DNA of 28,939 nt from a virus. Below are positions 12,413 to 19,902 of the stretch, in pieces. How positions within the stretch are numbered: the first letter of the stretch is position 1; each line of letters begins with the position of its first letter. The stretch spans positions 1-28,939 of the IMG/VR virus record IMGVR_UViG_3300050821_012385; one strand, written 5' to 3'. The notes under the pieces are model-generated. The model was given only the letters and a program-made list of their open reading frames with translations. It did not search any database and was not told where the DNA came from. The translations under genes were made by a program, and so were the position numbers.

Positions 12413-13156
12413 GTGGGTTGCGGGTGCGGGTGCGGCGGGATGCAGGTGTGCGAGTGCGGGCACCCGGTTGACCCGCATGTGATGGCGGCGCTTGAGCACG
12501 GGACAGTCGCGGGGCGGGACGGGGTGCCGGTGAGCGGGGTGATGTTCTGCCCGGAGCCGGAGTGCGGGTGCACGGTCACCTGGTCGGTGGCCGGCTGGTC
12601 GCCTCCGGAGCTGCCGGGGCCGGATGACCTGGCGAGGCTGCGGGTCACCCTGGTCGGCGGTGACCCGTTCCCCGGTTCCCCTGACTGGTTACAGGACCTT
12701 GGCGATGACCTGCTTCAGCTCGGCGACGAGTGCCGCGTCGAGACCGTGCTCGGCGGCGAACGTCTCCACGGCGTGGAAGATCTTCTCGGCGTCGGTGACG
12801 ACCTTGTTGAGCAGGCCCTCATGCTGAACGGGCTGCGCCTCGGTGGGCGGACCGGCGGGGGTGGTGTTTTCAGGGGCGGGGGTGTTCTCAGTCATGATGG
12901 TGTCCTTTCTGGTGGGTTTCCGGGTTCCGCCCGGCCGGTGATCTGGCGGGTCTGCTCGTCGAGCCGGTTCTGCAGGTACGCGGTCTGCGCGTGGGTGACC
13001 TTGTGGAGGTCGGTGCGGACGCGGCGGTGCTGGACCCAGAGGCCGGCGGCGAACACCGGCCATGAGGAGAGGCTGCTGGCGACGACAGACTGGAGGACCG
13101 TGTCCCAGTTCAGGTGGACCACGGCGGTTCCTTACTGGCTAGGGTGGCTTGCGTGA
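12413..13156 (+). CDS. Cys-rich protein; 3' part is antisense to two minus genes
   Basis: The first 90 or so codons look coding. CGCGCGG is followed by CECGHPVDPHV (13-23), then CPEPECGC (46-53), a likely zinc ribbon, then a Pro-rich end (GWSPPELPGPDDLARL). No stop occurs in this frame, so the ORF runs on to 13156 antisense to the genes at 12689 and 12892. There the translation is Gly/Arg-rich and looks like a shadow. Either the real end was lost by a frameshift near 12640-12700, or the gene truly overlaps. Its TGA overlaps the next GTG (GTGA). GTG start with AGGGG upstream. Confidence 0.45.
   Translation: MGCGCGCGGMQVCECGHPVDPHVMAALEHGTVAGRDGVPVSGVMFCPEPECGCTVTWSVAGWSPPELPGPDDLARLRVTLVGGDPFPGSPDWLQDLGDDLLQLGDECRVETVLGGERLHGVEDLLGVGDDLVEQALMLNGLRLGGRTGGGGVFRGGGVLSHDGVLSGGFPGSARPVIWRVCSSSRFCRYAVCAWVTLWRSVRTRRCWTQRPAANTGHEERLLATTDWRTVSQFRWTTAVPYWLGWLA
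12689..12895 (-). CDS. Hypothetical small acidic protein, 68 aa
   Basis: ATG at 12895 with AAGGA 8 nt upstream and a four-base ATGA overlap with the gene above it. The protein starts with a Pro/Thr/Glu-rich linker (TENTPAPENTTPAGPPT) and ends in an amphipathic helical domain (GLLNKVVTDAEKIFHAVETF, then LVAELKQVIAKVL). Family not recognised. It pairs with the 76-aa membrane-type protein as a two-gene minus unit. Confidence 0.82.
   Translation of the reverse strand: MTENTPAPENTTPAGPPTEAQPVQHEGLLNKVVTDAEKIFHAVETFAAEHGLDAALVAELKQVIAKVL
12892..13122 (-). CDS. Small protein with N-terminal membrane segment, 76 aa
   Basis: GTG at 13122 with AAGGA 6 nt upstream. Residues about 8-30 are hydrophobic (VLQSVVASSLSSWPVFAAG) and are followed by basic residues (HRRVRTDLHK) and a polar helix (TAYLQNRLDEQTRQI). 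One transmembrane helix with a cytoplasmic tail is likely. Together with the next gene it could be a lysis or membrane module of the late genes. No endolysin is nearby, so this is only a suggestion. Confidence 0.8.
   Translation of the reverse strand: MVHLNWDTVLQSVVASSLSSWPVFAAGLWVQHRRVRTDLHKVTHAQTAYLQNRLDEQTRQITGRAEPGNPPERTPS
13140..13145 (+). promoter_or_regulatory. -10 box TAGGGT, leaderless start
   Basis: TAGGGT ends 7 nt before the GTG at 13153, the same layout as at 12094. It lies just upstream of the divergent minus gene at 13122. No clear -35 box. Confidence 0.5.
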
Positions 13157-13509
13157 CGGACGTGGAACTGAGTGTCATCGGTGACACCCGCGGTGAGCCC
13201 TCCGGGTATGACTCAGCGATCGCGGCGGTCCCTGACGGCTGCTACCTGATGATCGACGGGCAGCGTGCCCTCAAGGTGAATGTGCTGGGGAGGGCGCTGC
13301 GTGAGCTGTCCGATGCCAGTGCCGCCAATGTGGGCGAGCGGCTGCATCACGCTAACTGGACGCTGACAACTGACCCGGAGACGGTGCGGCGGCTTGGCCT
13401 GATGCATGACTGCGCGGCCTGCCGGGCGGGGGTGGACCAGGCGCTTGCCCGGCTGCGGGAGGTTCCTGACGGGGAGATCGCGGTCGGTCAGCTGTGGTGG
13501 GCGCCATGA
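13153..13509 (+). CDS. Hypothetical protein, 118 aa
   Basis: The frame is open upstream to 13114, but that part overlaps the divergent gene. GTG 13153 with the TAnnnT box 7 nt before it is the likely leaderless start (MTDVELSVIGD). Mixed alpha/beta protein (GCYLMIDGQRALKVNVLGRALREL), with CAAC at 87-90. Family not recognised. Confidence 0.78.
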   Translation: MTDVELSVIGDTRGEPSGYDSAIAAVPDGCYLMIDGQRALKVNVLGRALRELSDASAANVGERLHHANWTLTTDPETVRRLGLMHDCAACRAGVDQALARLREVPDGEIAVGQLWWAP

Positions 13510-13575
13510 GCCGCCCTGTTTCGCTATGCTAACGGCCTGTAATCACCCGGTGACCTGTATGAGAGGGGCTGCTGT

Positions 13576-14847
13576 TTGAGCAGGGACATCGCCTCCGCCA
13601 CCCGTGACACGGAGGGAGGCACCTCCGACCTGATCTCGGTACTCCGAGACCGGGCACCCCGCCTTGCCCTGGCGTTCGCCGCCGGGCAGGCCGCCTGGCC
13701 GGGGGTGAACTGGCTCCGCGGTAAGGTCCGTGAGCAGCGCACCTACACCGTGAAAGTCGCCGGGAACGACGGCATCTACGATGAGCTGCACGAGTGGGTG
13801 CTTGGCCTGCTGCCGCCCAGGGAGCAGCGCGCCCTCGTCGCCTGGTCGGTGAAACGGCCGCCTATGTTCGACAGCCAGGAAGTCAGCGGACTGCCGGGCC
13901 GGCCGACGGCGCTGCGGCTGCGTTACGACGGCTCCCGCCAGCAGGCTGTCACCGTCGCCGGCCACCGGATCATGGTGCTGGTCACCGACGGCACCCCGCA
14001 GGCGGAGGCCGGCGGTCACTGGCGGCCGCCGGAGATCGTGTTCACCGCCTCCACGCTCGCCGGCCGGCGGGCGCTGCTGGGGGAGATTGAGCAGGTGCTG
14101 CGGCAGAGTCAGCGGACCGCACGGAAACCGTCGATCCGCATGCTCGACCAGTGGGGTGACTGGGAGCGGCTTGATGACCTGCCGCCCCGGGAGCTGGACA
14201 GTGTCATCCTCCCCGCCGGGCAGGCGGAACGGCTCGCCGCTGACGTGGCCCGGTTCCTGGACAGTGAGGCGCTGTACGCGCGGCGCTGCATCCCCTGGCA
14301 CCGCGGGCACCTGTACGAGGGGCCGCCAGGCACCGGGAAAACCTCGGTCGCCCGGGCGATCGCGTCCCGTTTCGGGATGGACGTGTGGTGGCTGCCGCTC
14401 GCTGACGTGAAACGGGACGGTGACCTGCTCCGCGTCGTCGGCCGGATCTCCCCCCGGTCGATGCTGCTGCTGGAGGACGTGGACGTGTTCCACGCGGTCA
14501 CCAACCGGGACGACGACGGCGCCCTGACCCTGTCCGGGCTGCTGAACACCCTGGACGGGCTCGTAACCCCGCACGGCTTGCTGACCGTCCTGACGACGAA
14601 CACACCGGAGGTCATCGACCCGGCTGTGATCCGGCCGGGCCGGGTCGACCTGGTTGAGCACTTCGGCCTCGCCGACGCGGATCAGGCAGCCAGGCTTATA
14701 AGCCGCTTCTACGGGGTGCCCGTCGACGCCGGCGGGCTGCCGTCCGGGATCAGCCCCTCGGAGGTGGTGGAGGTGTGCAAGCAGCATGATGACCCGGCTG
14801 CCGCGGTCGCGGACCTCTTGCGGGCCGCCGGCACTTTCGCCGCCTGA
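13576..14847 (+). CDS. BCS1-like AAA+ ATPase, 423 aa
   Basis: A complete AAA+ motor: Walker A GPPGTGKTS (249-257), Walker B LLLEDVD (297-303), sensor 1 TTN (340-342) and the arginine motif RPGRVD (353-358). Before it lies a BCS1-type N-terminal domain with FDS...LR and RELDSVILP (206-213). Family relatives include the mitochondrial translocase BCS1 and many uncharacterised bacterial and phage ATPases that remodel or translocate folded proteins. The N-terminus (about 28-48) is weakly hydrophobic, not a clear membrane anchor. The start is probably TTG, with GAGGGG 7 nt upstream. The substrate is unknown; the genes on either side give no hint. Confidence 0.9.
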   Translation: MSRDIASATRDTEGGTSDLISVLRDRAPRLALAFAAGQAAWPGVNWLRGKVREQRTYTVKVAGNDGIYDELHEWVLGLLPPREQRALVAWSVKRPPMFDSQEVSGLPGRPTALRLRYDGSRQQAVTVAGHRIMVLVTDGTPQAEAGGHWRPPEIVFTASTLAGRRALLGEIEQVLRQSQRTARKPSIRMLDQWGDWERLDDLPPRELDSVILPAGQAERLAADVARFLDSEALYARRCIPWHRGHLYEGPPGTGKTSVARAIASRFGMDVWWLPLADVKRDGDLLRVVGRISPRSMLLLEDVDVFHAVTNRDDDGALTLSGLLNTLDGLVTPHGLLTVLTTNTPEVIDPAVIRPGRVDLVEHFGLADADQAARLISRFYGVPVDAGGLPSGISPSEVVEVCKQHDDPAAAVADLLRAAGTFAA

Positions 14848-14849
14848 TC

Positions 14850-15026
14850 ATGCTGGTAGACAGCTTCGGGGTGCGGCGGTGGCTGATGTGGCCGTGGTGC
14901 GGGCTGCGCGGGCACCGTGAGGTGTTCTGGCTGAACATCCGGTGGAACGGGGTGGTTACCGAGCAGTGGGGCCGCTGCTCATGCGGGCGGCGGCAGGAAC
15001 GCCACCCTGGCACCCTGCCCGCGTGA
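14850..15026 (+). CDS. Small Trp/Cys-rich protein, 58 aa
   Basis: A short frame starts with ATG 2 nt after the ATPase stop and ends at TGA 15024-15026. It carries RRWLMWPWCGLRGHREVFW, then CSCGRRQ: C17, H22, C43 and C45 could bind zinc. The composition (many Trp and Arg, GC-rich third positions) is that of a real gene of this phage. It is probably translated with the ATPase. Confidence 0.7.
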   Translation: MLVDSFGVRRWLMWPWCGLRGHREVFWLNIRWNGVVTEQWGRCSCGRRQERHPGTLPA

Positions 15027-15196
15027 CTAACGGGGTATTAGCCGGGTACGTACATGATTGCCCCGGCGAACATTGCACGTGTGAGGGCGACTGTGGTCCC
15101 GTCGAGCCACCGGCGGGACCACGCCCGTTACAGCCGGCACGGTCTCCGCTTACGGCAGTTCAGGCTCGTACGTGGCATCGAAGATGTCTGCCCTGA
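15023..15196 (+). CDS. Possible small Cys-rich protein, 57 aa
   Basis: GTG in a GTGA overlap with the previous stop. Residues 13-25 are CPGEHCTCEGDCG, a tight Cys cluster. The rest is Pro/Arg-rich. The 3' third overlaps the convergent gene ending at 15150 and contains a 9-bp hairpin, so only the N-terminal half is well supported. No family recognised. Confidence 0.45.
   Translation: MTNGVLAGYVHDCPGEHCTCEGDCGPVEPPAGPRPLQPARSPLTAVQARTWHRRCLP
15093..15122. terminator. Terminator-like hairpin between convergent genes
   Basis: Perfect 9-bp stem 15093-15101 / 15114-15122 with a 12-nt loop. It lies where the plus cassette and the minus genes from 16240 converge, so it could act in either direction. 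No T tract. Confidence 0.45.
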
Positions 15197-15434
15197 CCGG
15201 GTAGAACTCGCCGGCGACACCCCGCACAACCCAGTCACCGACCTCAGCGCGCATCACGCCCTCGAGGGTGGTGATGTTGAGGCTGCCGTCAAAGTTCCGG
15301 GTGATCGCCGGCCGGCCGAGGAACGGCACCGTGTACCCGATGGTGTCCAGCCAGGCGATGATCGTCGCCCATTTGCCGTCGTTGAGGACCGCGTCGACGG
15401 TGACGGGCCGTTTCCGCCAGCGGGTACCAGTCAT
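15150..15434 (-). CDS. Conserved phage protein of PGDW-type beta fold, 94 aa
   Basis: It resembles a small protein common in phages and their hosts, with the ending ...LEGVMRAEVGDWVVRGVAGE followed by FYPVRADIFDATYEP. The central motif GDWVVRGVxGEFYP and the start WRKRPVTVDAV are characteristic. The biochemical role is not known to me. ATG overlaps the stop of the 269-aa gene by four bases (ATGA), so translation is coupled. Confidence 0.85.
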   Translation of the reverse strand: MTGTRWRKRPVTVDAVLNDGKWATIIAWLDTIGYTVPFLGRPAITRNFDGSLNITTLEGVMRAEVGDWVVRGVAGEFYPVRADIFDATYEPELP

Positions 15435-16240
15435 GCCCGGTACGACTCGTAGCCGGTGGTGCGGCCCGGCCAGGCGGTAGGCCGGGTGCGGGTGATGCCC
15501 ATCGCCTCCAGCGCCGCGTACGTGTCGTAGCCGATCTCAAGCAGGTCCGGGGCGCCGTCGCGGGTGAACGTGGTGGAGGTGACGTGGTCGTCGCGCATGC
15601 CGCCGGCGTGCATGCCGAGCGGCGCACCGCCTGCCGCGGCGGCGACGGCGACCGGGGTGTCACCGAGGCTCCTGGCGGATACTGTCGGCGTCATGGTCCC
15701 GGACGTCACCGACGGCCCGGCGAACCCGTAGCTGCCCCAGGTCGGGGTGTTCACGTAGGTGACCGGGAGGACGCGTTCCCGCCATACGGCGATCCCGATC
15801 ACGCCGACGCTGGCGGTGCTGCCAGCCTGGTCCGCGACGGAGCCGTCCACTGACCCGAACGTGAACTCGCGGACCCGCTCGTTGTCGACCCGGTAGCCGC
15901 TGAACGTGCACTTGCCGGTGAACACCAGGCCGCGTGCCCGGTCAAGGTCGGCGGGCTGATCGTCCTGAGCGTCGCGGCCGTCGACGGCGAGAGCGGCCAG
16001 GTGCCGGCCGCCGCCTGCGGCCCGGATGAGGACCTGGCAGGACTGGCCGGGCTCACCCGCGATGTACGGGTAGCCGTCGGGGGTGACGTAGAACGGCTGG
16101 GGTGTGCCGCCGGCGAGGACCTGGACGGTGTAGAGGCCGCGCGGGCTGCTGATGGATGTTCCCTGACAGGTCAACGTAAGACCCCTTTCCTGGGCGGCGG
16201 ACGCTGGTAGCGTGAAGCGGTACAGTTCCAGCCCGGACAC
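15431..16240 (-). CDS. Putative virion-associated protein, 269 aa
   Basis: The GTG at 16240 has CGGAGG 9 nt upstream; the open frame above it overlaps the portal gene and is a shadow. The protein is beta-rich at the start (LELYRFTLPASAAQ, GLYTVQVLAGG). A middle region, GRHLAALAVDGRD to SVGVIGIAVWRER, resembles a bacterial family I remember with paired motifs VxxVDGxxV and NVGVIGVAVFxER, of unknown function. Its place right behind the portal/MuF gene on the late strand suggests a minor head protein; this is inference from position. Confidence 0.75.
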   Translation of the reverse strand: MSGLELYRFTLPASAAQERGLTLTCQGTSISSPRGLYTVQVLAGGTPQPFYVTPDGYPYIAGEPGQSCQVLIRAAGGGRHLAALAVDGRDAQDDQPADLDRARGLVFTGKCTFSGYRVDNERVREFTFGSVDGSVADQAGSTASVGVIGIAVWRERVLPVTYVNTPTWGSYGFAGPSVTSGTMTPTVSARSLGDTPVAVAAAAGGAPLGMHAGGMRDDHVTSTTFTRDGAPDLLEIGYDTYAALEAMGITRTRPTAWPGRTTGYESYRA

Positions 16241-16263
16241 GGGTTGCAGCCTCCGTAAGGTCA

Positions 16264-16298
16264 GCACGGTCCCGCCGGTGCCAACGGCGGGACCGTGC
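16264..16298 (-). terminator. Perfect 14-bp hairpin after the portal gene
   Basis: Perfect stem 16264-16277 / 16285-16298 with a 7-nt loop, between the portal stop and the next gene. There is no T tract. It may partly terminate, or protect the 3' end of the portal message, lowering expression of the two genes behind it. Confidence 0.7.
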
Positions 16299-16305
16299 GC
16301 GGTGG

Positions 16306-19300
16306 TCAGGCGGCGGTGCCGGTGAGCAGGTTGACGCCCGGCATCGACGCGGGCATGATGCAGCAGCGGCAGTTCGGGTGAGCCGGGGGTGCGGGCGCCC
16401 CGGACGGGAAGTCCTGCCCGATCCGGATCGGGCCGGCCGCCTGGTTGGACTGGCAGACCGGGCACACGCTCGCGCCGCCTCCCCCCGCGGTCTGCCAGGC
16501 GATCATCGTGACGCCGAACAGCCGGTAGGAGCTGAGGCTGGCGGCGGTGACCGCACGGGCCAACTCAGTCGTCGCGATCATCGCGGCCCGGTCCGGGATC
16601 GCAAGCATCCCCTCGATCGCCCTCGCCAGTGTGGCGGCGGTGTCCCCGTTGTTCACCGCCGCGGTGATGGCCTCCTCGAGCTCGTCGAGGCCGGCGCCGC
16701 CGAGCGCCTTGATCTCGGCGATGCCGTAGGAGTCGAGCAGGTCCTGGAGGCTGCCGGCGCCCTCCATGCCAGGGCCGTCGGTGAGGGGATGATCGGGTGG
16801 CGGTGGCGGGCTGCCGCCGCTCCCGCCGGGTGCGGCCGGGGGGACGGTGCCGGGCTGGCCGGGTTTCCAGCCGGCCCAGCCGCGGGCGCGGCCGGTGACG
16901 ATCGCCGCGGCGCGGCTGCCGAGGTGCCATGACTCGGTCCACAGGTCATTCAGGACCGGGCCGAGCCGGTTCGCGATCAGGGTGCGGACCTGCGCGGCGA
17001 TGACCGCGGGGGTGGCGGTGACTTTCCCGGCCTGCCAGCGGCGGATCAGCCTGCGGGCGTCGCGGAGCGCGGCGGTGTAGGCTGCGGTGATCTGGGCGGT
17101 GTACGCGGCGGCTAGCTGCCGGTCATGCTTCCAGCCAGGCCATGATGCTTTTGGGTCACCGGCATCATCCCCTTCGGCTTTGTTGAGCTTCGCCTGGCCC
17201 ATGGCTGCCGGGTTGAACCCGGCGCCGCCTGGTGGCAGGTGACCGGTCCACGCCTGAATCGTGGTGGCCCCGGCGGCCTTGACGGCGGCGTACCTGTGCC
17301 ACCCGTCGGCGATCAGGAGCTTGCTCCCGTCGCCGGGATCGACGGTGACGATCGGGTCGAGGCTGCCGCCGTCGTCCAGGTGCTGGCGGATGGCGTCGAT
17401 CTTGGCGGGGTTGCGGGCGCCTCCGGCGCGGCGGGCGCCGTTGATGTCGTCGAGCGGGACAGGGCGGGGGTCGTCCCAGGTGGTGTCGTCGACCCAGCCG
17501 AGGACGGATTCGGGGTAGTTGCGGGCCAGGTAGGCGTGCACCTGCCCGGCCGGGCTGGTGCCGTGCCGGTTCGTGCGGGTGAGCCATACCCGCTCAAGGC
17601 TGGTGGCGAGGTCCGTGTCCAGGCCCTCCGCCATGCTGCGGGCGATGCGGGCGAGGCTGCCCTGGGTGAGGTCACGGGCCTGCCAGCCGCTGATCCGGCC
17701 GCCTTTGCGGAGGTGGACGCTGAGCAGCTCCAGTTCCCGTAGCGCACTCTTGCCCGCGGCCGGCTTCCCGCTGCTGCCGCTGCTGCTGGTGGCGGCCTGG
17801 GCGGCGGCGTGCGCGGGTGTCGCCGCCTGACCGCTGCTGCCGCCACCGTTGGCTTGAGTGGAACCACTGGCACCAGCGGCGCCGTTCGGTTTGCTCTGCT
17901 GGCCAGGCTGACCCTGCTGACCGGGCTGGCCTGCCTGCCCGGGCTGCGCGGGGGGCAGGGCGGGACGCTGCTCGCCCGGCGGCAGCGGCGGAGGCTGGTT
18001 CAACGGTGACGCAGGGCTGGTGAACGGGATGAACCCGTTCATCTGCGTCGCCCACCCGGGGTCCGACGTTGCCGGGAGCCCCCACGGGTCCTTGCCTAGC
18101 TCGGCGCGGCCCTCGTCGATCGACAGCAGCCCGGCACCGACCTGCTCGACAAGCAGCGTGGTGAGCGTTTCGGCGTCCTCGTCCTCCTCCAGGCCCTCCC
18201 ACTGCCACTCCATATCGGACTGGCCGCAGACCTCCTGCAGCAGGAAGTTGAAGATCGTGTTCGCCATCCACACCAGCAGCGGGACGGTGCCCTTGCGCTC
18301 CTGGATGTCCTGGCTCGCCTTCGCCATCTGGTTCGCGGCGCCGGACGACTGGGTCGCGCTGACTTTCGGGCTGATGCCGAGCTCCATCGGCATGACCGAG
18401 AAGGCCATGCACACCATGCTCATGATGATCTCGTCGAACTGGTCGGCGAGGCTCGCGGGGCGCTGGGGGTCGACCTTGCTGCCGCCGGGCAGCACGATGA
18501 TCCGGTGCTTCCACACCTGATCCCCGGCCAGCGCGTTCAAGGCATCCTGCAACTCCCTTATCTGGCTCGGTGTCAGGTTCGGGTCACCGGGGCTGATGAA
18601 CAGGCCGGGAATTGAGCCCTGGTCGAAGAAGTCGAGCTGGTACTGCTGTTTCCGGAGGCCGGTGAGGACCGGGATCAGCGCCCGCTCGATCGGCGCCTGC
18701 CCGTAGGGGGACCAGACACGCGGTGACAGGGGTGAGTAGATCAGCTGGTCGCCGCGGTACTCGGCAGCCAGTGTCTCCCCGTCCATGCCGGCGTCGTCCA
18801 GGTCAGTGCCGGTGATCACGCTCATCAGGTCAGAGCGGGGCACCCCGTACAGGTACTGCTGGTAGGCGACGTTCGGCGGTTTCGGCTTGGAGCCGCGGAC
18901 GTTCAGCAGCGGGCGGATCAGGGAACCGTCGATCTGGGTGAGCGCCGCCACGTCACTGCCGAGGAGCCCCTTGCCGGGCAGGCGGGCCGGATGCGGGTAA
19001 ATGGACAAGGCATCGGTGACGAACACTTCCTCGAGCAGCGAGTCGAACCAGCTGGTGAAGTCGGCGTAGTCCGGGTCGGGTCGCTTGAAGAACTTCAGTG
19101 CCTGAGCGCGGCGGGCCGCGAAGTCGGCCATCGCCTTGTGGTCGCCGCGCATCGCCTTGCTGGCGTCCTTGCTGGGGGCGATGTCCCAGCCGATGCCGCG
19201 CAGCTCGGACTTGCGCAGCTCAATGCACGCCCGCGCCACGCTGTAGGAGTCGGCGATGGTGCGGAGCGTCTGGAAGCTGGCGAGCTTCCCCCACTTCTCC

Positions 19301-19644
19301 TCACCGGGCATGCCCATCGGCATGTCCCACCCGACCGGGTACTGTCGGCGGCGCGGCCCGGGCCGCGGGTCGCCGTCACCGGGGATGTCGACGGGCGCCG
19401 GCTGGATCGGGGCGAGCGGGCCGAACATGCCGGACAGGAAAGTCTGCCAGTCGCGGGGCAGCGCCGAGCTGGTGCTCGAGCTGGCGCGGCCGCTGGTCCA
19501 CTCGTTGTAGCTGGCGACGAGCGGTGAGGGACCGGGGGACAGGTAAGGCGGGGTCACGGCCCCGTACCCGCCGGATGCGGCGGGTACGGAGGCCGGGGTG
19601 GTGGCTTTGAGGGCGGTGAGGATCTGGGTACGGGTAGGTGGCAC
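16306..19644 (-). CDS. Portal protein fused to ParB-like and MuF domains, 1112 aa
   Basis: Three units in one chain. Residues about 105-530 are a phage portal: a TIADSYSVARACIELRK helix, RGDQLIYSPLSPRVWSPYG at 297-315, a DFFDQGSIPGLFISPGDPN region and a clip/wing part. A Gly/Gln/Pro/Ala linker spans 548-632. Residues 690-802 look like a ParB-type fold with GSLDPIVTVDPG and LLIADGWHRYAAVKAAG. Residues about 985-1098 are a MuF head-morphogenesis domain: TTELARAVTAAS, then CPVCQSNQ and PPAHPNCRCC, a zinc-like site. Portal and MuF normally occur as neighbouring genes; fusions are less usual. GTG start with GGGAGGT at 8 nt, inside a hairpin. It builds the DNA entry vertex of the head. Confidence 0.92.
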   Translation of the reverse strand: MPPTRTQILTALKATTPASVPAASGGYGAVTPPYLSPGPSPLVASYNEWTSGRASSSTSSALPRDWQTFLSGMFGPLAPIQPAPVDIPGDGDPRPGPRRRQYPVGWDMPMGMPGEEKWGKLASFQTLRTIADSYSVARACIELRKSELRGIGWDIAPSKDASKAMRGDHKAMADFAARRAQALKFFKRPDPDYADFTSWFDSLLEEVFVTDALSIYPHPARLPGKGLLGSDVAALTQIDGSLIRPLLNVRGSKPKPPNVAYQQYLYGVPRSDLMSVITGTDLDDAGMDGETLAAEYRGDQLIYSPLSPRVWSPYGQAPIERALIPVLTGLRKQQYQLDFFDQGSIPGLFISPGDPNLTPSQIRELQDALNALAGDQVWKHRIIVLPGGSKVDPQRPASLADQFDEIIMSMVCMAFSVMPMELGISPKVSATQSSGAANQMAKASQDIQERKGTVPLLVWMANTIFNFLLQEVCGQSDMEWQWEGLEEDEDAETLTTLLVEQVGAGLLSIDEGRAELGKDPWGLPATSDPGWATQMNGFIPFTSPASPLNQPPPLPPGEQRPALPPAQPGQAGQPGQQGQPGQQSKPNGAAGASGSTQANGGGSSGQAATPAHAAAQAATSSSGSSGKPAAGKSALRELELLSVHLRKGGRISGWQARDLTQGSLARIARSMAEGLDTDLATSLERVWLTRTNRHGTSPAGQVHAYLARNYPESVLGWVDDTTWDDPRPVPLDDINGARRAGGARNPAKIDAIRQHLDDGGSLDPIVTVDPGDGSKLLIADGWHRYAAVKAAGATTIQAWTGHLPPGGAGFNPAAMGQAKLNKAEGDDAGDPKASWPGWKHDRQLAAAYTAQITAAYTAALRDARRLIRRWQAGKVTATPAVIAAQVRTLIANRLGPVLNDLWTESWHLGSRAAAIVTGRARGWAGWKPGQPGTVPPAAPGGSGGSPPPPPDHPLTDGPGMEGAGSLQDLLDSYGIAEIKALGGAGLDELEEAITAAVNNGDTAATLARAIEGMLAIPDRAAMIATTELARAVTAASLSSYRLFGVTMIAWQTAGGGGASVCPVCQSNQAAGPIRIGQDFPSGAPAPPAHPNCRCCIMPASMPGVNLLTGTAA

Positions 19645-19664
19645 GGGAATGTCACCTCCCGTGC
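19641..19664 (-). promoter_or_regulatory. Hairpin covering the portal ribosome site and start codon
   Basis: Perfect 8-bp stem 19641-19648 / 19657-19664 with an 8-nt loop. On the minus strand the first arm contains GGGA of the Shine-Dalgarno sequence, the loop holds GGTGACAT, and the second arm contains the GTG start. Folding would block translation initiation. Confidence 0.6.
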
Positions 19665-19883
19665 TCTCTTGCCGTGCTCTGAACGGTTTCTCGGTGGTTT
19701 CTCTGGAGCCGGTGGCGTTTCGCTGGGGATAGTGGCAGGATTCGGGCGGGGTGAGGACTTAGTGGTTCACGAGGGTTTTGCGGCATTCAGGCGGAGGCGG
19801 TATGGCACGTGCGCGACCCAACAGGAAAAACACCATTCCTGTGCATGCACAGAGCGATTGTTTTTTCCGTTCGGTCACGCGAA
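19665..19883 (-). other. Portal 5' leader without a gene
   Basis: About 220 bases with no credible ORF on either strand, less GC-rich than the rest. It contains a perfect 14-bp palindrome at 19839-19852 (CTGTGCATGCACAG). Overlapping that is a 7-bp inverted repeat 19821-19827 / 19836-19842. Both could be protein-binding sites or RNA hairpins in the portal leader. Confidence 0.5.
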
Positions 19884-19902
19884 CTAAGTTAGGCTGACCT
19901 TA
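19884..19902 (-). promoter_or_regulatory. Iron-box-like operator (DtxR/IdeR/DmdR type)
   Basis: CTAAGTTAGGCTGACCTTA matches the Streptomyces iron-box consensus TTAGGTTAGGCTCACCTAA as I remember it at 15 of 19 positions. On the minus strand it contains TAACTT (19886-19891), a possible -10 box for the portal transcript, so a bound repressor would block it. It also overlaps the stop codon of the 82-aa gene. Confidence 0.5.

Noticed and set aside
13543-14787. Minus ORF (414 aa) opposite the AAA+ ATPase
   Set aside because: Arg/His/Pro-rich shadow of a clearly conserved ATPase gene.
19793-19849. 18-codon minus ORF beginning at the 14-bp palindrome
   Set aside because: No ribosome-binding site before the ATG; unlike the capsid leader ORF there is nothing to support translation.
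19669-19887. Plus ORF of 72 aa in the portal leader
   Set aside because: No ribosome site or promoter and weak protein character; region is better explained as leader and regulatory DNA.
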